Below are positions 16,204 through 26,400 of a stretch of DNA of 64,000 nucleotides, piece by piece. Source of the stretch: an uncultured Anaerolineae bacterium. Lineage in GTDB: Bacteria > Chloroflexota > Anaerolineae > J036 > Brachytrichaceae. The notes below the pieces were generated by a model that saw nothing but the letters and a program-made list of their open reading frames with translations, did no database searches and was not told where the DNA came from. Each line of letters starts with the position of its first letter. Position 1 is the stretch's first letter. The position numbers and the translations under genes are program-made. The stretch covers positions 186,001 to 250,000 of the forward strand of contig CALGMA010000008.1 of the NCBI GenBank assembly GCA_937959265.1. Direction: 5' to 3'.

Positions 16204-17707
16204 CCTACCTGGTGAGGCCAAGAGGCGCGCATCTTCTGACCAGATAGCTGAGCAGTCGCTCAGCGCGATGCTCGACAGCCTGCACCACACTCTGCCGCGC
16301 AACGCCGAAGCAGCAGCGTGCGGGCGCGCTGCGTTTCTCGCCGAAGCTGCGGCCATGCGCGATGAATTCGTGCACAAGCCGGCACGAGGTGTGTGGGGGC
16401 GGTTGAGCGAACTCATCAAACGCTGTTTGGGCATCGGCAGATCGAGCGACGAATCGCCGTCGCTTCCCACGCCACTGCGTCGGGTGTCCGCGTCCCTGGT
16501 GCCGGGACTCATGGCAACTTTTGCCAGTATGACGATCGTCGTTGTCGCCCAGAACAGCCTGCCTAACCAGCCGCTGTATCCGGTGAAGATGTGGAGCGAG
16601 GATGTGCAGCTCTCGCTTACCGCGGAGCCCGACAGCCGGCTTGTGTTGCTCATTAAGTTCATCAATTGCCGCGTATCGGAACTCAACGCCTTATACCAAA
16701 GGGGCGAATCGCCTTCTACCGGGTTTATGCTTCGGCTCGAAGCGCAAGTGAGCGAGGCATTGCAACTGTTGAATGCCCAATCGGGCTCCGACGCCTATGA
16801 TGCTGCGACTGTGCATGCGCTCGAGCGGTTGCGCGCCATTGCTACCGCTCCCTTGCCGTTCATGATCTCACCCGATCGTGTCTTTCACACCTCCGTTCCG
16901 CTTCCCGCGGCACCGACGGTTGCGCCTACTGGGACGCCAGCTGAAAAGGTTATGTTTCCCATCATTGTGGGAACTGCATCAGGAGCACCGACTGCGGTTG
17001 CAACGGGTACTCCAGCATCGCATCCGGCCGCGGCTGCACCCAGTCCAACGTTTACACCGGCTGCATCTGTGCCACTGATCACCTTCACAGCGATTGAAGA
17101 AAATACGGCGGCCCAAACGAATGAGAAGGCCACTCATGACACCATCCAAGCGGTGGGTGATTCGGTTGATATCAAAGCGAGCCTGCCTACAGCAGTTGCT
17201 ATTACAGTTCCAGCGCCTCCGATAGAGATTACACCACAACCGGTGCAAGTCATACCGACGCCGCAGCCGACGGTGATGCCCCAGCCCACGCCGACGCCGC
17301 TGTATGTCGCGCCGACGCCGCAGCCGACGGCGGTGCCTCAGCCCACACCGACGCCGGTGTATGTCGCGCCGACGCTGCAGCCGACGGCGATGCCCCAGCC
17401 CACGCCGACGCCGCTTGCGCTGGTGCCGATCCCGGTGGTGCCGACGACCGTGAAACCGGCGCCACCTTTGCTGCCGGTTGAGCCCATTGCTCCGCCTGCT
17501 TTACCCATAGATACACCGGCCGCGCCTGCGTTGCCGATCCTTCCAACGGTGATGAATCCAGTACCGGCGCCAATCTTCTCTTTGGAAAATCCAGAGGCGA
17601 CGGCTACACCATTGCCAGATGAGTCTATGCGCACTACCGCCCCCCCTACTCTGGGTCCAATGCCCGATCAGACCCAACAACAGGGTGAACCGTCTGGCAA
17701 CGAATGA
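16172..17707 (+). CDS. DUF5667-type membrane anti-sigma protein with Pro/Thr-rich exported tail
   Basis: A 511-residue protein overlapping the ECF sigma gene by 32 bases. The N-terminal ~105 residues are cytoplasmic and Ala/Arg-rich, followed by one helix (LVPGLMATFASMTIVVVA). A DUF5667-like region follows (LPNQPLYPVKMWSEDVQLSL, then helices to about 230). The remaining 270 residues are Pro/Thr/Ala-rich and would be extracytoplasmic. They include three 19-residue units of the form TPQPTAVPQPTPTPVYVAP. The pairing and topology fit a membrane anti-sigma whose outer tail senses or spans the wall layer. Confidence 0.82.
   Translation: MSYGLRQARHDLPGEAKRRASSDQIAEQSLSAMLDSLHHTLPRNAEAAACGRAAFLAEAAAMRDEFVHKPARGVWGRLSELIKRCLGIGRSSDESPSLPTPLRRVSASLVPGLMATFASMTIVVVAQNSLPNQPLYPVKMWSEDVQLSLTAEPDSRLVLLIKFINCRVSELNALYQRGESPSTGFMLRLEAQVSEALQLLNAQSGSDAYDAATVHALERLRAIATAPLPFMISPDRVFHTSVPLPAAPTVAPTGTPAEKVMFPIIVGTASGAPTAVATGTPASHPAAAAPSPTFTPAASVPLITFTAIEENTAAQTNEKATHDTIQAVGDSVDIKASLPTAVAITVPAPPIEITPQPVQVIPTPQPTVMPQPTPTPLYVAPTPQPTAVPQPTPTPVYVAPTLQPTAMPQPTPTPLALVPIPVVPTTVKPAPPLLPVEPIAPPALPIDTPAAPALPILPTVMNPVPAPIFSLENPEATATPLPDESMRTTAPPTLGPMPDQTQQQGEPSGNE
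17258..17416 (+). repeat. 57-bp tandem repeat encoding Pro/Thr units
   Basis: Two full units and most of a third, 57 bases each, encode TPQPTxxPQPTPTPxYVAP. They lie in the extracytoplasmic tail of the anti-sigma protein and are prone to length variation. Confidence 0.75.
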
Positions 17708-17735
17708 ACCTGCGCAGTGGACGGCGCATTAGCAG

Positions 17736-17783
17736 CATGATGCACACCGATGCGTAGCTCGTCATGCATCGGTGTGCATCATG
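17736..17783 (+). terminator. perfect 18-bp hairpin after the anti-sigma gene
   Basis: Arms 17736-17753 and 17766-17783 are fully complementary with a 12-base loop, 29 bases after the stop. No T-tract follows. It separates the sigma/anti-sigma pair from the second zinc-finger anti-sigma gene. Confidence 0.65.
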
Positions 17784-17976
17784 TACGAAATCTCATCGAA
17801 TCCTGTCCGCTGGTTGGATATGTGCGCGTTCTTGCCAGCCCTCGCTACGATTTGCCGGATAGGCTATGCCAATTTGCAGACGGCTTTCGCTACGGCAGGG
17901 CTCAAAATTCCATTTGCTTCGTTTATGAGGGTGTGAGGGGGTGGATACACATCGAGTGCAAAAGAGGTACAACGAT

Positions 17977-18714
17977 ATGATCAATCATCCATGTCTGAGT
18001 CAGCAGCGCGACGAGCGGGGCGTCCGAGAAAGCCGGTTGGAGCGATTGCTGCACGCGGCCCTGTTTCGCCGTTCATGTCCAGACACCATGACGCTGGGTG
18101 ATTACCAGCTTGGCTTGCTGAAGGCTGTGGAGCATGCGCGCGTGCGTGCGCATGTCGCGCGCTGTCCACATTGTCAAGCGGAGCTGGCGCGGTTAGATGC
18201 TTTCTTGGCAGATCGTCCGACCATCTCCGGTTGGATCGGTGATGCGGGCTTCGAGTGGCGTCGGCTGGTGCGCGCAGGGGAGCAAGCGGGCCAAATTGTG
18301 ATCCGATTGGTGAAGGATGCCTTGGCGCCCTCACCTCGGTTGCTGCCGGTCCGCGGTGAGGTGCAGATGGCCGATTTCGACGTGTATCGGCAGATCGTGC
18401 TGCATCCGGAACAGACGGGTGAGTTGGATGTGCAGGCGGAGGTGCGGCGAGGTGCGACCCACAAAGATACATGGCAAGTGATCGTGCAGGTGCAATCGCT
18501 GGCACGATGGCCGGAGCTGGCCGGGACATCGGTGAAGATATCTGCAGGCGTTTGGAGTCAGGAAGCTCTTACGGATGAACATGGCCGGGCTGTGGTGGGA
18601 GGCGTACCGGATGCGTTGTTGGACATGTTGACGATCAAAGTGGATTCGATGCAATCCTTGCGCAATAGCGAAGCGTTGGCTGCCAATAAGTCATCGTCGC
18701 TGTGGTCATCGTGA
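17977..18714 (+). CDS. zinc-finger anti-sigma factor paralog
   Basis: A 245-residue protein. The start at 17977 aligns with that of its paralog at 14719; the frame is open a little further upstream. It shares the block LFRRSCPDTMTLxDYQLGxL and the zinc motif HARVRAHVARCPHCQAEL, then the same beta-rich C-terminal domain. It has no adjacent sigma gene of its own, so it may act on one of the two upstream sigma factors, or the duplication brought it without a partner. No membrane helix is evident. Confidence 0.78.
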   Translation: MINHPCLSQQRDERGVRESRLERLLHAALFRRSCPDTMTLGDYQLGLLKAVEHARVRAHVARCPHCQAELARLDAFLADRPTISGWIGDAGFEWRRLVRAGEQAGQIVIRLVKDALAPSPRLLPVRGEVQMADFDVYRQIVLHPEQTGELDVQAEVRRGATHKDTWQVIVQVQSLARWPELAGTSVKISAGVWSQEALTDEHGRAVVGGVPDALLDMLTIKVDSMQSLRNSEALAANKSSSLWSS

Positions 18715-18739
18715 GTCGTACGTCGGGTGAAGAGGTGGG

Positions 18740-20371
18740 GTGAGCCTTCAGCGAGTTGGATGGCGTGCGATGCTGAGGAGAGGGATTCGCTTCGACAGCA
18801 CGTGTTACGGCTTGAGCATGGCGATCACGGTTCTGCTCGTGTCGTGCACAACGCCCGCGGCGCTGCCGCCGCCGGTGGCGTTAACGCCGTTTACGGCGCC
18901 TCCATCGCCTCAAACAACCGTGGCGGAAGTGGATGGCGAAGCGATCACCCGTGAGGAATGGCAGCGGGCATTGGCGCTTGATCGCGCCATGAGCACATTG
19001 GCCGGCCAATCCCTCCCAACGCCCGAAGAATCGTTGCAGCGGTTGATCAATGAGCGATTGGCGTTGCGCGAAGCGCGCATGGCCAACTTCACGGCAACGC
19101 CGGATCAGGCTGCGGTACGCCTGCAGACACTGCTGCGCCGCTGGGACAGAAATGAGCTGGCGCTTGATGTAGTTTTGGCTCAGCACGAGCTATCACGCGC
19201 CGATGTCCTGGATGCAATCCGTCGCTTGCTCATCGTCGAGGCATATTTAGCGCATTTCGGTTCTGAGGCCGACGCCCAGCGATGGATGGCCGAGCGACGC
19301 CAGCGTGCCAAAGTGGGACTCTACGTCAGCTTCAGCGTCCCGCCGATGCCAACCGTGCTGACCGCTGCTCTGCCGAAACCGCCGGCGACACCGTTAGTAT
19401 TGGCTCCACAAGACGAACCAACCACTCATCTGGTTCCAACACCTTCGCCGCAGCCGGCATATGAGCGCGTCACTGGCGCTGCTCCCGTTCCAACCCCTAA
19501 CTCGCTTCCTAAAAATCCGGCCCCGGACTTCACGTTGCCGAACCTGGACGGCCAAGCTGTGGCACTAAGTCAGTTCCGCGGGCGCGTTATTGTGTTGAAT
19601 TTCTGGGCGTCGTGGTGTCCAGCCTGCCGCGCCGAGGCACACGATTTTGGCGATTTCGCTCACCGGTATCGCGATCATGGTGTGACCGTCATCGGAGTGA
19701 ACTTGCGAGAGGATGCCGCCACCGTGCGCGACTTCGCTGAGTCCAATGGTATGGCCTATCCACTGCTGCTCGACACCCATGGTGCCATCGGCCGCATGTA
19801 TGAAGTGGTCGGCATTCCCACGACGGTCATCATAGATGCCGCTGGCAGCGTGCGCGCGCGGCATGTCGGAGTGCTCAATGCCGATCAGCTCGCCGACTAT
19901 GTCGCTCCGCTCTTGACAGACTCATCGTCTGCTGAACGGCTCGCGCCTGATTTTGAGTTGCCACGCGAGGATGGCCGCTCGGTTTCCCTACGCGACTACC
20001 TCGGTCGCCAGTCCGTGGTGGTGTTGTTCTATCGCAGCGCTGGCTGTGGGTCGTGCCAGCAGCAGCTTCGCGCGATGCAGGCGGAGTATGGGCGCTTCCG
20101 GGCGCGCGGCGCTGAAGTATTGGCAATCGCCGTTCAGGGCGTCACGCAGGCGAGCGTAGTGCGGGAACTCGGTCAGCTCGAATTTCCGGTCCTCGCGGAC
20201 GAAGCGCATGCCGTGAGCGAGGCGTTCGGCGTGTTCAACCGGTTGGGCGATGGGTTGGCTGCGCCGGCTGTGTTCGTCATAGACGAGGGGGGACGAATCA
20301 TTTGGTCGCATATCGGTAGAGACGCAAACGACTATCCCACACCGTCAGATATTTTGAGCCGCATATCTTGA
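18740..20371 (+). CDS. lipoprotein with SurA-like, TlpA-like and peroxiredoxin-like domains
   Basis: A 543-residue protein starting at GTG 18740 after AGAGGTGG. The lipobox VLLVSC (about residues 31-36) predicts a lipid anchor. Residues about 60-200 resemble the SurA/PrsA N-terminal helical region (VAEVDGEAITREEWQRAL, RLINERLALREA) without a PPIase domain. A TlpA/ResA thioredoxin domain follows with FWASWCPACRAEA, then a second AhpC/TSA-like domain with YRSAGCGSCQQQL in which the usual catalytic Thr is absent. It probably handles disulfides or peroxide outside the membrane. It precedes the giant surface protein by 78 bases and may assist folding of exported proteins (inference). Confidence 0.85.
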   Translation: MSLQRVGWRAMLRRGIRFDSTCYGLSMAITVLLVSCTTPAALPPPVALTPFTAPPSPQTTVAEVDGEAITREEWQRALALDRAMSTLAGQSLPTPEESLQRLINERLALREARMANFTATPDQAAVRLQTLLRRWDRNELALDVVLAQHELSRADVLDAIRRLLIVEAYLAHFGSEADAQRWMAERRQRAKVGLYVSFSVPPMPTVLTAALPKPPATPLVLAPQDEPTTHLVPTPSPQPAYERVTGAAPVPTPNSLPKNPAPDFTLPNLDGQAVALSQFRGRVIVLNFWASWCPACRAEAHDFGDFAHRYRDHGVTVIGVNLREDAATVRDFAESNGMAYPLLLDTHGAIGRMYEVVGIPTTVIIDAAGSVRARHVGVLNADQLADYVAPLLTDSSSAERLAPDFELPREDGRSVSLRDYLGRQSVVVLFYRSAGCGSCQQQLRAMQAEYGRFRARGAEVLAIAVQGVTQASVVRELGQLEFPVLADEAHAVSEAFGVFNRLGDGLAAPAVFVIDEGGRIIWSHIGRDANDYPTPSDILSRIS

Positions 20372-20449
20372 TGCGTTGCTTGACAGCGATCGCGCTGCTG
20401 ATCGTCGCGCCGGCCAAATGGCCGGAACCCATCTTCGGAGGATGTCACC

Positions 20450-23400
20450 ATGATGCTGGGGCTTCGCATAGCGGTGCGTATGGCGACGCTGTTGGCTCTC
20501 TTGGGTGCGTCGCCAGGCGTGATTTCGTTGCCACTGCGCACGAGCGCTGCGCTGCGTGCGCGGACGCCGTCCGCGCTGGACGAGCCGCTGATCCGGACGC
20601 TGCCCGCATGGTTTGACAACGCCCGGGTGACGGAACTGCCGGCTGCCGGCCCGCTGCCGAGTTGGTTCACATTCGATAGCGAGTCTGACGGAGAACAGTG
20701 GACGGATGAGGCGCCGGCGCAATCCTCATTGCCGGCCTGGTTCGCCTCCGGGGACAGCGGTCTTCCTCCCAACTCGGTGGCGCGGAATCCCTTTCCCACC
20801 TGGTTTGCGGCCGGTGAATCCGCGCTGGGCGATGCTCTGAGGACCGACGATGAAGAAAGAATCTCTGCGCTTCTCGCTAGTGGTGATTCGCATCATACGA
20901 TCTATCCGGATCAAATCACCGTGACTGTTGCGCCGCAGGCGATCAGCCTGTGTGATCCGTTGACGGTGACTGTGGTCGCAGCCAACGATTCCGTCACCAC
21001 GACCGGAGTGTTGCTGACGGTGACGCTGCCGGGTGGGTTTACGAGCAACACACAAGTCTTCAACATCGGTACTGTGCTGCCGGATGAGGTGATCACACGC
21101 ACGGCGGTCTTCACCGCGACATGCAGCGCAGTGTCCGGCCAGGCGGTCGTCACGCTCACACAAGATGCCTACCCACCCATCGTGAAGTTGGGCGAGTATG
21201 TTGTCAACCCCGGCGCGATCACGGTGCGCAAGACGCCATCTGTAGCCTCGGCGGCTATCGGCGATGTGGTGACGTGGACGATGTATGCGGATAACACGGG
21301 CTACGGCACGGTATACAACGTGGCGGTCACTGACACGCTGGGGCCTGGGCTGCAATATGTCAGCGGATTGACGTCTACCTCGATCGTCTCGATCCCGGTC
21401 GGACAAACGGTGTCGTTCACCGTCGCGGCGCAAGTCGTCGCATGTAGCGGGCTGGATAACCAGGTCGTTGCAACTTGGGGTTGCGCCGGACAAACCTGCC
21501 AGACGCCGCAAACGGCCAAAGCCTCGATAGACCTGATCCCGCGCTTCCCTGATCTCGACTTTGCGCTGCCAGCGTTCAACGTGGACTACTGTGTTGGCAG
21601 CAGCGTGTTCACCGTCCCGATCACTAACACCGGCGATGGCGCGGCCTATTCGGTGACGCTGCCGGTGAATTTGACCCCGTTCAACGTCAGTGCCGCGCCT
21701 CCAGCCACATACTCCGGTGGCGCCTTCCAGATTCCCTACATTCCACCGGATCAAACTTACAATCTAGTCTTCACTCTGACCACGCCGGCAAATGTGTGCA
21801 CGACGCCAATCAGTGGGAGCTTCAAGTTCCACCTGAACTATCACGATGCCTGCGCCTTTCTTTACAGCGAGGCGCCGCAAACAGCGTTGTGGCAACTCGT
21901 GAACACGCCGGGTCAACTGAACATCAGCAAGAGCATGCCGGGGGAGGTCTATCGCGAGCAGCCTATTCCCGCCATCATCTCGGTGAGTGCGAACGGCATC
22001 TCCGGCACGATCGTTGTCACCGATCAAGTGCCGGCGGGGCTGATCGTGTTGGATCCTGCAGGAGGGTTGACTTCCACGCTGGGTGGCAACACCTACATCA
22101 CCTGGGTGATTACCGGCAGCACCGTGCTGACGCCGGTGTTTGCCGTGCCTACAGGGACAGCAGGTTGTCCTGCATGTGGGCAAGCATTCACCAACGTGGT
22201 GACGGCGACCATGGTGGATTGCCGTAACTGTCAACAAACGGCGACGGCTCAGGCGACAACGCACGTGCAATGCACCGATGGCCTCGTGGATGGCCGAAAG
22301 TGGGTCTCCGCACCGGCGCCTGTGTGCAGCAGCCCGGCCTTCACCTACACCAACGTCTATACGTTTGCCAACAGCTTCGTCGTTACGCCGACATGGAGCG
22401 GGTTGATCTTCACCGAGGCGTTGCCATATCAGAGCTATGTATCCGGCACGGCCTCCGTGTTCGTGAGCAATGGTGCGACTTCTTGTGCGGCAGCGTTCTC
22501 GGCAGGTGTCATTGGCAGCAACCTGGTGATCTCGAACATCAATCCGCCGTGCGACCCGCCGCTGCCTGGCGCAACGCTGATCATCTCGTATACGACAGCG
22601 GTCAGCGAGACGGCCGCCTGCAGCGACTTCATGTGGTATGACTGGTCGTACCTCGATCTGGGCGTAACCGGCAACGGCATTTGCACAAACGACAGTGTGC
22701 TGGAAGAGGGCGTCTTCGTGCAAACACAGGCGCCGAGCATGACGCTGAGTCTGTCTGGCTTGCCGGCCGACGTGACTTCGTGCGGCACGTATACCGTCAC
22801 GTTGACGGCGCAGCGCACTTCCAGCGTCGGCGCTTACGATGTGGTGATTGACGTGCCGACCACCACCTATGCCATTCTGGAGGTGCTGGGGTTCGGCGGT
22901 GCGACGCCGGTGCTCACGCAGACCGACGCGAGCGGTTATCACTGGTTCTACGGTGATGCGTTCACCAGTGCCGTTACGGCAACGATCCAATTACGTGCGC
23001 AGGTGCGCTGTGGCAGCGGCCCGGCTCCGTTCCAGGGAACGATTTACTACGAAAGCCTGTGCAGCAACAATGGTGATTATCGCGAGAGCTGCAGTGCTGG
23101 TGGAACGGTAGCAGCGTCATCCTATCTCAGCCCGCTGCCGTTGCTCACCAAGTTCCCGGAGACGATCTACGCCACTGGTGACGTGGTCACCTGGACGCTG
23201 ATCGCCAAAAACACCGGCGCTGTGCCAGCGTACAGCGTCACACTGACCGATGTGCTTGGCAGCGGCCTAAGCTTCGTCACGGCGACGATTACCTCGTCGC
23301 TTGGCGCGCCGGCCGGTATTGTCATGATCACCTCGACGAACCGCGTCACCTGGGAAGTGTCGGCCATCCAGCCTAAGGAGACGTTGACCATCAAACTCAG

Positions 23401-26400
23401 CGCCGAAATCATTGGCTGTAGCGATCTCACCAACCGCTTGTACGGCATACACGGCTGCCTGGGCCAGGTCTGTTTGTCGGGCGGGCCGGTGAGTTCGGTC
23501 GTCGAATTGCCATCATCGGTCCTGCTCAACACCAACCAGGCCCTCTCGCCGACTGACACCTGCTATACCCGTACGGTCACGGCGACAGTGCGCAATGCCG
23601 GGTTGCTCAGCGTGTACTCGGCGACAGTCACAGAGACGTTGCCGAATGGGCTGTTCTACGTTGTCGGCAGCACAGAGATCAGCACCGATACGGTCAGCTG
23701 GCAAGCGGGGCCCGACCCAACGATCAGCGGGCAGGCGCTGATGTGGAACAGCGCCAGTGGCGCACCGCTCGACGCGCTCGTGCCGCGCATCCGACCTGGC
23801 CAGACGGTGTATTTGCGCTTCCAGGTCCGCGCCAGTTGTAGTTTTGCGGGCGGCCCGTTGCACATACAGACCGGTTACCAGGATGTCTGCGGTGCACCTC
23901 AACTGACGGATAGTTCCGCGTATTACTTATCGGTGCGCCAAGCGGATCTCTCGCTGAGCAAAGTTGGCGTGAACCTGGATCGGGCGTCGCCCTCGAATAC
24001 GTATCTCTACGGCGAACCAGGCGAGACGGTGTTGTTCACGATTACCGTCGCCAACGCGGCCAACGCCGCGCCGGCGCAATCGCTGGTGATCACCGATGCG
24101 CTGCCATCGAACCTGGTCTTTCAGAGCGCCACGCCGGGCTATAGCGGCCCGGCGCCGGGGCCACTTGGCGGGACGATCACCTGGTCGCTACCTTTGCTCA
24201 ATCCCGGCCAGAATGCCGTGTTCACGGTGACGGCGACGATCAGCAAGCCGCTGGGTTGTACGGTCACGGACATGTTCAACGTCGCGTCGCTCAGTTGGGG
24301 CTGTTCGGATGGCTGTCGGCTGACCTTGCCAGCGCAGCAGGTGCGCGTGCGCACGCGACCGGTTTTCGACGCGCCGAGTATTACGACCGAGATCGCGCCG
24401 TCGTCTCTCAACGTGTGCGGCGGCGTCGTCACCGTCACGCTGTTCAATGATGGCCCACCGGCCTACAACGTGGTGATGACCAGCACCCTGCCAAGCGGTT
24501 ACGTCTTCAGCGGCACCGTGTTTGCTAGCACACCGCCCTCCAGTACGCTGGTGCTGAGTGCGAACGTGATCTATGCGTGGAATGTGCTGCCTTCCGGCGC
24601 TACGACGGTGACGTTGGCGCTGCGCAACGCCAGCACGAGTGGTGGATGCGTCGCGTCGGGTGGACCGTTCGGCGTCCTGTTGATGTATGACGACGACGCG
24701 CCCGACTGTCCCGGCACCGGGCCGTACACGACGACCGCTCAACTTGGCATAAGCGCCATTGGACCAACCCTTGTAGTGGATAAATCGCCGGCGTGGCAAC
24801 CAGCGCAAGCAGGCGGCACGGTGACTTGGACGATCACCGTTACCAACAGCGGTGCGGGCGTGGCGTTCAATGTGGCGATCACAGATATCGTTGGCACGAC
24901 GTTCATCAATCCTACTGCCACGAACGGTGGCGTCGTCGCCGGCAACACCATCACATGGTCGTTGCCGGCGCTGTTGCCGGGTGGCGTGTTCACCGCGTTG
25001 GTCACGGCGATGATCACGACGACGGGCAGCAACCGCAACGTCGTCACTGCGACTTCCACCTGCGATAGCGGCTGCGTAACGAGCACGGCGACCGATAGCG
25101 CCATTGTCACGCTGGGCGATGTGTTCGGCAAAGGACCGGAGGTGCAAACTGGCACTATCGGCAGCCTGGTCGTTTTTACCTTCACCGGCGCGACGAGCGA
25201 TGAGGACAACATCTTCAACCAGGTCATTCTTACAGATGTGTTGCCGGCCGGTTTAGGCTACGTATCCGCTGCACTCACCTACACCGTGGACGCCGACGGT
25301 AGCCAGGGCGGTCCGATTACCTTCACCGGTGTACCGCCCAGCAGCACTCCGGCAGCTTATGCGTCGGGGAATGTCGTGTGGAACCTGAGCACACTCACTG
25401 GGACGGTGCAATTCAGCGGTGTGCTCACCGCGGTGATTCAGGATATTGCCGAGGCCTATGGTGGCAGGCAATTAATCAACACCCTGCAGCTGACGTTCAT
25501 AGACGAGGGTCAGGCTGGCATGCTCACCGACACAGCACAGGTGGATGTGCTGGAGCCGATTCTGCATTTAGGCAAGTCTTATCAGACATCGTCTGCCTGC
25601 AATGGCACATTGCTGAGCGACAACTTCAACCGCGCAGATGCTACACCACCTACTGGATGGTCGGCTGGCGCGGGCACCTGGAGCAATGTAAGCGGGATCG
25701 TGCAACAAACAAGCGCCAATACAGCCGATGCCCGCCTGGTGCGCAACGGGTTCACCGCCGGCGAATTGAGCTACAGCGCGATGGTGCTTTCCACCGACAG
25801 CGCTTCTAGCCGGGGCATCATCTTTCGATCGACTGGTTCGACGAGCTATTACTTGCTGCGCGTGCGCAAGAACGACGGCGGCACTGCGCTGGAGCTACAA
25901 GAGCGGGTGGGCGGATCGTTCAGCACGCTGGCGAGTACCGCGTTCACGCCTCAAGAGAACCGCTGGTATCACCTGGAGGCGCAGGTGGAGAACGTCACGA
26001 ACGGCGTGCGCATCCGCGCATACGTGGACGGCCAGCTTTACTTTGACATCGTTGACCCCACGCCGCGCCCATCTGGATCGGTTGGGTTTTATGCGAACAA
26101 CTGCGCCTCGAACGCATGCCGCTTTGATGATGTGTTCGTCACGCGCTTCGGTCGTACTGGCTGCCACGTCGGCGCGAACGATCTGATTACTTACACGCTG
26201 ACCATCTCCAATCAGTCGCGTTGGCCGGGCTACGACCTGGTGATCACCGACGTGATCCCCTATGGCACTAGCCTGGTCACTTACACGCTCATCAGCAACG
26301 ATCCGACGAATCCGGCCGTGTTGGCGCAGCCTGCGCCGATTCCTGAAGCGACCGGCGTTTTAACCTGGCGTGTAGATCATCTCACGCCCACCGTTCCTTT

